Source: an uncultured Fastidiosipila sp. (GTDB lineage: Bacteria; Bacillota; Clostridia; Saccharofermentanales; Fastidiosipilaceae). From it: a DNA stretch of 5,533 nt. Under the pieces are notes generated by a model. That model was not told the origin of the DNA. It did not search any database and worked only from the letters and a program-made list of their open reading frames with translations. Location of the stretch: contig CALLQJ010000161.1 in NCBI GenBank assembly GCA_938014865.1, positions 1 to 5,533 on the forward strand. The letters are read 5' to 3'. Positions 1-3,891 of the stretch are shown here, piece by piece; the stretch's first letter is position 1; each line of letters starts with the position of its first letter. Position numbers and translations under genes: made by a program.

Positions 1-654
1 TGTTTCGGGCGAAAAAAGCACGGCAAAGGAGAAGAGGCTCATGTTCGCGATCGAGTGCTCCATGCCCGTGGTGACGAAGGTGCCGATGCAGAACATGGTC
101 AGGATGGCTTTGCCCGCGGCATTGTCCATCACGGCGCAGGCCCAGACGGCCAGACAGACGAGGATATTGCAGAAAATGCCGCGCAGCAGAAGTTCCGGCA
201 CGCTGCGTTCCGCCTTGCCCAGCGCCGCCTGCAGCATGACTTCCCGAAGGCTGTCCCCGCCGATGCCGCTGAAACGCAAAAGCAGGCCCAAAATAAAAGA
301 ACCCAGGAGATTGAAAATCCAGCAGAAGGCCAGGATTTTGATCACGTCTGAGCCTTTGAAGCGTTTCTCCGCCAGGGCCAGGCCGAAGGGCAGATTATTG
401 CCGGTAAAAAGTTCGGCGCCTGCAAAAAAGACGAGCATCAGGCCCACGGAGAAGCTGACGCCGGAAAGAACGGGGCCGGCGGGACTCGGCGCATCGGCGA
501 AGAGCATATTAATGTATTGGGAAATCACCAGCCCTATCCCGATAAAAAAACCGGCCAGCGCCGAGGCGGCGGCATAGGCGGAGGGTTTCTTTTTAAAGCT
601 TTTCATCTTGCTTTCGGCGGCGTTAAGCTGTGTTTCATACTGTACGGCGTACAT
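1..654 (-). CDS. Formate/nitrite transporter (FNT) family channel, C-terminus cut by window edge
   Basis: An inner-membrane pentameric channel family that moves small monovalent anions such as formate, nitrite or hydrosulfide. I read 218 residues from the minus strand, with no stop before the edge; family members are about 260-290 residues, so roughly one helix and the tail are missing. Visible hallmarks are GAELFTGNN at 79-87 (broken helix 2), LLRGIFCNILVCLAVW at 156-171 (helix 4) and GMEHSIANM at 197-205 (broken helix 5). The central pore His is H200, and K147 lies 12 residues before the helix-4 Gly; these match FocA H209 and K156 with a constant offset of 9. T84 is the likely equivalent of FocA T91. 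Hydrophobic segments lie near 27-48, 63-85, 104-128, 157-176 and 183-205. The start is well supported: AAGGAG lies 8 bases before the ATG at 654-652. The substrate cannot be told from sequence: FocA-, NirC- and hydrosulfide-type channels share these residues. It diverges from the AraC-type regulator. Confidence 0.93.
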   Translation of the reverse strand, partial: MYAVQYETQLNAAESKMKSFKKKPSAYAAASALAGFFIGIGLVISQYINMLFADAPSPAGPVLSGVSFSVGLMLVFFAGAELFTGNNLPFGLALAEKRFKGSDVIKILAFCWIFNLLGSFILGLLLRFSGIGGDSLREVMLQAALGKAERSVPELLLRGIFCNILVCLAVWACAVMDNAAGKAILTMFCIGTFVTTGMEHSIANMSLFSFAVLFSPET

Positions 655-693
655 AATTGTGCTCCTTCTGCACCGGGAAATTGCCGGCGCCTG

Positions 694-705
694 TTCGGAT
701 CCGAA
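694..705. repeat. 12-bp perfect palindrome TTCGGATCCGAA in FNT upstream region
   Basis: TTCGGATCCGAA is a perfect palindrome 40 bases upstream of the FNT start codon. It could be a regulator operator or a small hairpin in the leader. No family can be assigned, and a chance 12-mer palindrome cannot be excluded. Confidence 0.4.
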
Positions 706-773
706 AATTGGCGGCGGCCGGGGTGCTGCTTGAGAGTTTAGCACAGATCGGCAGCTTCTAAATGCCGGGGCGT

Positions 774-843
774 CCCGGGGGCGCCTTGTTTTGGAAAGTG
801 AGCAAAGAGTATGAACTTCTCTTCTTGTTTCGCAAGGCCCGGG
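774..843. repeat. Long imperfect inverted repeat, FNT-AraC intergenic
   Basis: The left arm CCCGGG (774-779) plus CCTTG (784-788) pairs with CAAGG (833-837) plus CCCGGG (838-843), giving 11 pairs interrupted by a 4-base bulge (780-783). The loop holds a smaller dyad, AAGAG (805-809) with CTCTT (819-823). Neither strand has a T-run after it, so it does not look like a terminator. It may be a leader structure or a DNA-binding region between the divergent genes. Confidence 0.4.
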
Positions 844-898
844 AGGCGCGGAAAAGAAAAGCAGGCTGTATTTTGCGGCATAATCTGTTATCCTGATA

Positions 899-914
899 GT
901 TAGTAAAGTCTAAC
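899..914. repeat. Short dyad GTTAG-N6-CTAAC, possible operator
   Basis: GTTAG (899-903) and CTAAC (910-914) form a perfect 5-bp inverted repeat with a 6-base spacer, about 142 bases upstream of the AraC-regulator start codon and within the AT-rich stretch likely to contain its promoter. The geometry is compatible with a dimeric regulator site, but the arms are short. Confidence 0.3.
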
Positions 915-1040
915 CTTCAGGCCTTGCCCGGACGGTGCGAGGGGAGGCAGAGACCGAAGATCTCAGATGCGTAATCGGCGCATTTTTTATATAAGGATTT
1001 TTAAGCATTCACTCTTTAAATGTTCGGATTCTCTTTGTAC

Positions 1041-1050
1041 AGGGGAGGTG
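1041..1050 (+). promoter_or_regulatory. Ribosome binding site that sets the AraC-regulator start
   Basis: AGGGGAGGTG lies 6 bases before the ATG at 1057. The same frame is open back to an ATG at 967, but that codon has only an AGGGGAGG about 19 bases upstream, too far for normal initiation. The intervening 30 codons also look like AT-rich leader rather than protein. This favours 1057. Confidence 0.85.
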
Positions 1051-1056
1051 CACGGA

Positions 1057-2031
1057 ATGTCTTTTGAGCAAATTGAGGACTGTTTTAATTGCAGTTACCG
1101 GCGCAGGCCCGCGCGGCACGGCATGCTGTACTGGCAGGTGCCGGAAGATAAAGGTGCAGGTGAGATCCGAGCCTGTCCGATGATGGAGGGCTTTTGGCTG
1201 ATTTTTTCGGATTACTGCCTGCAGCCGGGAAAAGAAGCGGTGATGGAAGCCCATTCCGAGGATATTGTCCTGATTCAGCATGTTCTTGAAGGCGGGGGCT
1301 ATCTCATCGGCGAGGATGACAAGACCGCCATATTCCGCAAAGGGGAGACCTTGTATTTTTCCGGAGATTTCCGCTACGACCGCAGCGGCACTTTGGAAGA
1401 GGGGCTCTCGGCCGTTTCTATATTTATTGAGCGGGAAAAATTTGACCGTACGCTGAAAGAGAGTTTCCTGCTTCAGGATGAAGAGATGCAGCCTTTTCGC
1501 CGGCGCTTTGCCTCGGCCGAAGAGATTATTATCGCGTCTTATAATCCGCTCCTCTACGAAAAAGCGGCGGAGCTTAAGCTTTTGATACAAGAAGAGCAGT
1601 GTCTGAAGGTCCGGCTCGAAGGACTGGAACTGCTGCGGCTGGACGGGGATTTTTACCTGCATAAGAGAAAAGGCAGCAAGCGTTTTTATCCTGAAGAATA
1701 CGTCAATAAGGTGAAAGACGTGGCCGATTATATGAAAGACAATCCCGAAGAGCGCCTCTGCCTGAATGATCTGAGCACAGATTTTTCGATCAATAAAACC
1801 TATCTCAAAGAGATTTTCCAGGAGCTTTACGGCATGCCGCCCATGCGATATTTCTGGGATATCCGCCTGCAGCGGGGCCGCGAACTTTTGGAGGCGGGCT
1901 TCCCCGTACTGGAAGTCGCTCTCCGCGTCGGCTATGATAATCCTTCAAAATTTACCGCGGCCTTTAAAAAGAAATACGGCTATCTGCCGTCTCATGCCGC
2001 CAAGCACAAAAAACTTCAGCAAAAAGACTGA
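1057..2031 (+). CDS. AraC-family transcriptional regulator (PchR-like layout)
   Basis: A 324-residue cytoplasmic regulator, of usual length for AraC proteins with an N-terminal sensor domain. The C-terminal DNA-binding domain spans about 215-315. Helix-turn-helix 1 is in LCLNDLSTDFSINKTYLKEI (234-253). It is followed by the family's linker-helix pattern around 254-280. Helix-turn-helix 2 is in PVLEVALRVGYDNPSKFTAA (283-302), ending in the typical FKKKYGYLPS (303-312). Residues 1-200 are a probable beta-rich, cupin-like sensor: EDIVLIQHVLEGGGYLIG (68-85), then FRKGETLYFSG (93-103), a layout resembling PchR-type siderophore-responsive regulators. The effector is unknown. The gene is divergent from the FNT channel, which is a plausible but unproven target, and a terminator follows the stop. 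AraC membership is secure; the PchR-like subtype is tentative. Confidence 0.93.
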   Translation: MSFEQIEDCFNCSYRRRPARHGMLYWQVPEDKGAGEIRACPMMEGFWLIFSDYCLQPGKEAVMEAHSEDIVLIQHVLEGGGYLIGEDDKTAIFRKGETLYFSGDFRYDRSGTLEEGLSAVSIFIEREKFDRTLKESFLLQDEEMQPFRRRFASAEEIIIASYNPLLYEKAAELKLLIQEEQCLKVRLEGLELLRLDGDFYLHKRKGSKRFYPEEYVNKVKDVADYMKDNPEERLCLNDLSTDFSINKTYLKEIFQELYGMPPMRYFWDIRLQRGRELLEAGFPVLEVALRVGYDNPSKFTAAFKKKYGYLPSHAAKHKKLQQKD

Positions 2032-2063
2032 AGAGCCGTTCGGCTTAAGTGAACAATGAGCAG

Positions 2064-2096
2064 AAGTCCCGCTTCCCCGGAAGGAAGCGGGCTTTT
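2064..2096 (+). terminator. Rho-independent terminator of the AraC regulator
   Basis: A perfect 9-bp stem, CCCGCTTCC (2068-2076) with GGAAGCGGG (2083-2091), has a 6-base loop. It extends by AAG/CTT across a one-base bulge at 2067 and ends in a T-rich run (TTTTCTT from 2093). It lies 36 bases after the stop at 2031. The opposite strand has no comparable T-run, so it serves the rightward gene best, although it sits between convergent genes. Confidence 0.85.
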
Positions 2097-2111
2097 CTTC
2101 CTGCTTAAGTT

Positions 2112-2402
2112 TCAGGCAACGCTGTAAATCCGGATATCCGGATCTTTCGTCCATAAGGGAGACAGGCCGGCAGCGACGTCATTTTTGAAGAGATCGCTTT
2201 CGAGATAAGCCGCCGCATCCTCGGCACTTGCAAAGCCGTGCAGAACCTGGACATCTTCATCGCGGATGAGCAGATTCTTGCTCATCGCACCCTTGATGGT
2301 CTCCAGAAAAGGCCCTCTGTAGTCGTTATAGACTTTAGCCGCAGCAGCGCGGTTCTTCTCGGGAATATAAAGTGTAATTTGAAGATAAGCGTTAATTTTC
2401 AT
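2112..2402 (-). CDS. Small ABM-like (dimeric alpha/beta barrel) protein, putative monooxygenase
   Basis: A 96-residue soluble protein with the size and pattern of the antibiotic-biosynthesis-monooxygenase / YgiN-like ferredoxin fold. A first strand (INAYLQITLYIPE, 3-15) precedes a helix (about 17-41). Then come VQVLHGFAS (51-59), a second helix in EDAAAYLESDLF (61-72), SPLW (81-84) and a final strand, DIRIYSVA (89-96). The LHGFAS...A.YL.S.LF pattern is what prompted the family call. Such proteins are usually dimers acting on quinones or other aromatics, but many members are uncharacterised, and I see no catalytic residue that proves activity; the Asn/Trp/His set of IsdG heme oxygenases is not recognisable. 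The frame is open further upstream to 2498, but AAAGGAG 8 bases before the ATG at 2402-2400 fixes this start, and the longer version would run through the palindromic control region. It diverges from the HxlR regulator, its likely controller. Confidence 0.75.
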   Translation of the reverse strand: MKINAYLQITLYIPEKNRAAAAKVYNDYRGPFLETIKGAMSKNLLIRDEDVQVLHGFASAEDAAAYLESDLFKNDVAAGLSPLWTKDPDIRIYSVA

Positions 2403-2410
2403 AGATTTGA

Positions 2411-2417
2411 CTCCTTT
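2411..2417 (-). promoter_or_regulatory. Ribosome binding site that sets the ABM-like gene start
   Basis: On the minus strand AAAGGAG lies 8 bases before the ATG at 2402-2400. The alternative in-frame ATG 32 codons upstream (at 2498) lies inside the 15-bp palindrome at 2489-2503 and lacks a clear ribosome binding site, so the short form is preferred. Confidence 0.85.
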
Positions 2418-2425
2418 GATCTTTT

Positions 2426-2440
2426 TGTCTTCCGAAGACA
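2426..2440. repeat. 15-bp dyad TGTCTTC-C-GAAGACA in ABM-gene leader
   Basis: A perfect 7-bp inverted repeat around a single central base, 23 bases upstream of the ABM-like start codon. In leftward RNA it can form a 6-bp hairpin with a CGG loop just ahead of the ribosome binding site; as DNA it could be a second operator. It has the same 7-1-7 geometry as the dyad at 2489-2503 but a different sequence. Confidence 0.5.
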
Positions 2441-2488
2441 GTTTTATTTTAGGCCGGATACTTATCAGATGAAATATATAAACAAAGG

Positions 2489-2518
2489 AATGAGTCACTC
2501 ATTAATTTCATAGTGACT
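2489..2518. promoter_or_regulatory. Palindromic candidate operator between ABM-like gene and HxlR regulator
   Basis: AATGAGT (2489-2495), a central C, then ACTCATT (2497-2503) form a perfect 7-1-7 palindrome. A nested inverted pair, AGTCACT (2493-2499) and AGTGACT (2512-2518), shares its core and reaches the first base of the -35 box of the rightward promoter. HxlR regulators bind short inverted repeats in such divergent regions and often control both the neighbour and themselves, so this is the natural candidate site. Direct binding is inferred from position and symmetry only. No comparably good leftward promoter could be fixed; TTTGTT (2486-2481) and TAAGTA (2464-2459), 16 bases apart, are a weak possibility. 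Confidence 0.6.
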
Positions 2519-2546
2519 TGTTAAAAATTTTGCCGCTCTCTACACT
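2518..2546 (+). promoter_or_regulatory. Sigma-A-like promoter of the HxlR regulator
   Basis: TTGTTA (2518-2523) and TACACT (2541-2546) are separated by exactly 17 bases and match the TTGACA/TATAAT consensus at four positions each. Transcription would start near 2553, about 25 bases before the start codon. The candidate operator abuts the -35 box, a position suited to repression. Confidence 0.65.
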
Positions 2547-2578
2547 TTCACTGTGAGCAAATAAAAGGAGCGAGAACG

Positions 2579-2959
2579 ATGTATGAGCCGAAACTTGAAA
2601 AAGATATCCGCTGCCCTCTGGAATACGGTCTGGACATTTTCGGAGGAAAATGGAAATCCCGGATCATCTGCGTCCTGTCGGAAAAGAAAGTGCTGCGCTA
2701 CAGCCGGCTGCGCAAGGAAATGGTGAATATTACCGATGCGGTGCTGGCCTCGAATCTGAAAGAACTGATGCGCGACGGCCTGATCGAACGCCGGCAGTAC
2801 AATGAGATACCGCCGCGGGTGGAATACAGCCTGAGCCCGAAAGGCGAATCGGTGGTGCCCATTCTGCAGAGCATCTGCCGCTGGTCGGGCAGGTACCATA
2901 AAGACGATGACAATGGTCTGACCCTTTCGATATGCGAAACCTGTGACTACCATCAGTAA
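2579..2959 (+). CDS. HxlR-family (winged helix) transcriptional regulator with C-terminal CxxC
   Basis: A 126-residue dimeric DNA-binding protein of the HxlR/DUF24 family, whose studied members (HypR, YodB, CatR in Bacillus) sense electrophiles or disulfide stress through a conserved N-terminal Cys. Here that residue is C12 in RCPLEYGLDIFGGKWKSRI (11-29), the family signature. The winged helix follows: YSRLRKEMVNITDAVLASNL (41-60), recognition-helix region KELMRDGLIERRQY (61-74), wing VEYSLSPKGE (81-90), then a dimerisation helix (about 91-107). Further cysteines are C31, C100, C119 and C122; the last two form CETC four residues before the end, which is not a general family feature. AAAAGGAG lies 8 bases before the ATG. 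It is divergent from the ABM-like gene and followed by a probable terminator. The family call is firm; the inducing signal is inferred only. Confidence 0.95.
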   Translation: MYEPKLEKDIRCPLEYGLDIFGGKWKSRIICVLSEKKVLRYSRLRKEMVNITDAVLASNLKELMRDGLIERRQYNEIPPRVEYSLSPKGESVVPILQSICRWSGRYHKDDDNGLTLSICETCDYHQ

Positions 2960-2991
2960 AGCGTGTGCCAGGCAGGCCGCGGACGCTTTTT
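2958..2991 (+). terminator. Probable terminator of the HxlR regulator
   Basis: AAAGCGT (2958-2964) pairs with ACGCTTT (2983-2989), giving a 7-bp stem that starts within the stop codon. The 18-base loop may fold further through GCC (2967-2969) and GGC (2975-2977). Five Ts end the element. The stem is A/T-rich at its base and the loop is long, so strength is moderate. Confidence 0.6.
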
Positions 2992-3007
2992 AAGGATTGC
3001 GGCAAAA

Positions 3008-3035
3008 TCACGAAACAGAAGAAAAAATTTCGTGA
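3008..3035. repeat. Inverted repeat TCACGAAA-N12-TTTCGTGA upstream of tpx
   Basis: TCACGAAA (3008-3015) and TTTCGTGA (3028-3035) are perfect 8-bp inverted copies around an A-rich 12-base spacer. It lies after the HxlR terminator and about 140 bases upstream of tpx. No T-run follows on the plus strand, so it is more likely a protein-binding site than a rightward terminator. On the minus strand TTTT follows, but no leftward gene ends here. Confidence 0.5.
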
Positions 3036-3086
3036 ACGCCCGGAATGTGTAGCATATGTATTTATCGGCTTTCTCCGTGAGGTGTA

Positions 3087-3114
3087 GATTAATACATAAG
3101 ATAAACGATTAATC
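3087..3114. repeat. Paired GATTAAT boxes 20 bases apart in the tpx promoter region
   Basis: GATTAATA (3087-3094) and GATTAATC (3107-3114) are seven-base direct repeats with start points 20 bases apart, close to two helical turns. Because GATTAATC is self-complementary, the pair is also an inverted repeat with a 14-base spacer. The intervening AT-rich DNA includes TAAGAT (3097-3102), a possible -10 with no good -35. The position, 59-86 bases before tpx, suits an operator. Confidence 0.45.
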
Positions 3115-3118
3115 CTAG

Positions 3119-3153
3119 GCCTTAACAAGAGAGCCGGCCCCGGCCGGCAAGGC
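3119..3153 (+). promoter_or_regulatory. GC-rich hairpin in the tpx 5' leader
   Basis: GCCGGCCCCGGCCGGC (3133-3148) folds into a stem of at least 6 G-C pairs with a 4-base loop. The flanks GCCTT (3119-3123) and AAGGC (3149-3153) can extend it across a 9-base bulge. It sits 24 bases before the start codon, just ahead of the AAGGAG ribosome binding site, and has no T-run. It may stabilise the mRNA or tune translation; a regulatory function is inferred. Confidence 0.5.
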
Positions 3154-3172
3154 AAAAAGAAGGAGATACATT

Positions 3173-3673
3173 ATGAGACAAGTAAAATTTGACGGTACAC
3201 CCATGGAACTGGCCGGCAAGGCCGTAGAAGTCGGTCAGAAAGCTCCGGACTTTACGGCAGTCAAGCAGGATATGAGCGAAATGTCGCTTTCCGATACCAA
3301 AGGCTCTGTCCGTGTCCTTTCGGTGGTGCCCTCGATCGATACGCCCGTCTGTGCGATGCAGACACGTTTCTTCAATAAAGAAGCGACGGATTTAGGCGAT
3401 GTCAAAATCCTGACGATTTCCATGGACCTGCCCTTTGCTCAGGGCCGCTTCTGCGCAGCGGAAGGCATTGAGAATGTGGAAGTGCTCTCCGATCACAGAA
3501 CGGCTGAATTCGGCGAGAAATACGGCTTCCTGATGAAGGATCTGCGCCTTCTCGCAAGAGGCATTGTGGTGGTTGATCAAGATGACGTCATCCGCTATGT
3601 AGAATATGTAGACGAAGTCACGCACGATGTTGATTTCGATGCAGCGCTGAAGGCGGTTAAAGAGCTGCTCTGA
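3173..3673 (+). CDS. tpx: Thiol peroxidase Tpx (atypical 2-Cys peroxiredoxin)
   Basis: A cytoplasmic, thioredoxin-dependent peroxidase that reduces hydrogen peroxide and alkyl hydroperoxides. The 166 residues match the family length (E. coli Tpx is 168). The peroxidatic centre is PSIDTPVCAMQTRFF (53-67), with C60 as peroxidatic Cys and T57 in the TxxC motif. The resolving Cys is C94 in GRFCAAEGI (91-99), and the active-site Arg is R129 in LLARGIVVVD (126-135). The Cys spacing of 34 residues is that of the Tpx subfamily, and the N-terminal GQKAPDFTAV (21-30) is the usual peroxiredoxin start. AAGGAG ends 7 bases before the ATG. No residue is missing, so it should be active. It is a single-gene unit with its own structured leader and a strong terminator, next to an HxlR regulator of a thiol-sensing family, which fits an oxidative-stress role. 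Control by that regulator is not shown. Confidence 0.98.
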   Translation: MRQVKFDGTPMELAGKAVEVGQKAPDFTAVKQDMSEMSLSDTKGSVRVLSVVPSIDTPVCAMQTRFFNKEATDLGDVKILTISMDLPFAQGRFCAAEGIENVEVLSDHRTAEFGEKYGFLMKDLRLLARGIVVVDQDDVIRYVEYVDEVTHDVDFDAALKAVKELL

Positions 3674-3674
3674 G

Positions 3675-3700
3675 CCGGGCTTCCGGGCTTCGGAGGCCGG
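3675..3700 (+). other. Stem-loop directly after tpx stop codon
   Basis: CCGGGCTTCCG (3675-3685) pairs with CGGAGGCCGG (3691-3700), with one bulged G and one G-T pair, around a 5-base loop. It begins two bases after the stop. With no T-run it is not a terminator by itself; it may protect the 3' end of the tpx mRNA. The left arm contains a tandem CCGGGCTT repeat. Confidence 0.45.
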
Positions 3701-3728
3701 ACTGCGGAAGACAAAGCGAAAAGAAGAA

Positions 3729-3763
3729 GGCTGTCTCAGGAAATCTTGAGGCAGTCTTTTTTT
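3729..3763 (+). terminator. Rho-independent terminator of tpx
   Basis: GGCTGTCTCA (3729-3738) pairs with TGAGGCAGTC (3747-3756), giving ten pairs with two G-T wobbles, and can extend inward by two more. Seven Ts (3757-3763) follow at once. This is a canonical strong terminator and separates tpx from the lipoprotein gene. Confidence 0.93.
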
Positions 3764-3891
3764 ACATTAAAAAAGAATGGGGCCGGGCTTTTGTTCTGCG
3801 TTCCGCTATGGTCGGATGGCGGAAAAACGATTAAAATAAAGATAATAAAAAAGAAGATCCTGCGGATCAGCCCCCGAGATCGGAGGAAAGC

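Larger units (their letters stand above)
655..1056. other. Divergent intergenic region between FNT channel and AraC regulator
   Basis: About 400 bases with no convincing gene. It must hold the promoters of both flanking genes, but I could not fix a good -35/-10 pair for either. AT-rich stretches at 866-914 and 985-1030 are the likeliest places for the rightward promoter. CATAAT at 879-884 resembles a -10 but has no matching -35. The region contains a 12-bp palindrome (694-705), a long imperfect inverted repeat (774-843) and a short dyad (899-914), listed separately. AGGGGAGG occurs twice, at 940-947 and 1041-1048; only the second is properly spaced from a start codon. Confidence 0.6.

Noticed and set aside
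41..577. 178-residue plus-strand open frame, and the 98-residue frame at 55-351
   Set aside because: Antisense shadows of the FNT channel gene, whose minus-strand translation carries clear family motifs; their sequences are low-complexity with no recognisable domain.
517..741. 74-residue plus-strand open frame over the FNT start
   Set aside because: Overlaps the FNT 5' end antisense and has no family resemblance or ribosome binding site.
811..903. 30-codon plus-strand open frame beginning MNFSSCFARP in the FNT-AraC gap
   Set aside because: No proper ribosome binding site (only GGAAAG about 14 bases before the ATG), and it runs through the inverted repeat; a chance frame is more likely, though a leader peptide cannot be fully excluded.
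1009..1662. 217-residue minus-strand open frame opposite the AraC regulator
   Set aside because: Shadow of a firmly identified gene; no domain is recognisable in its translation.
1945..2154. 69-residue minus-strand frame
   Set aside because: Spans the end of the AraC gene, its terminator and the end of the ABM-like gene; not coding.
2238..2513. 91-residue plus-strand frame opposite the ABM-like gene
   Set aside because: Antisense shadow running through the palindromic control region.
3008..3035. Inverted repeat considered as a terminator
   Set aside because: No T-run follows on the plus strand, and no leftward gene ends here to need one on the minus strand; kept as a possible operator instead.
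2540..3155. Minus-strand frames opposite the HxlR gene (2540-2953, 2698-2913, 2730-3155)
   Set aside because: Antisense shadows of the HxlR regulator, whose family signature on the plus strand is unambiguous.
3235..3625. Minus-strand frames opposite tpx (3235-3423, 3392-3625)
   Set aside because: Antisense shadows of tpx, which has both catalytic cysteines and full length in the plus frame.
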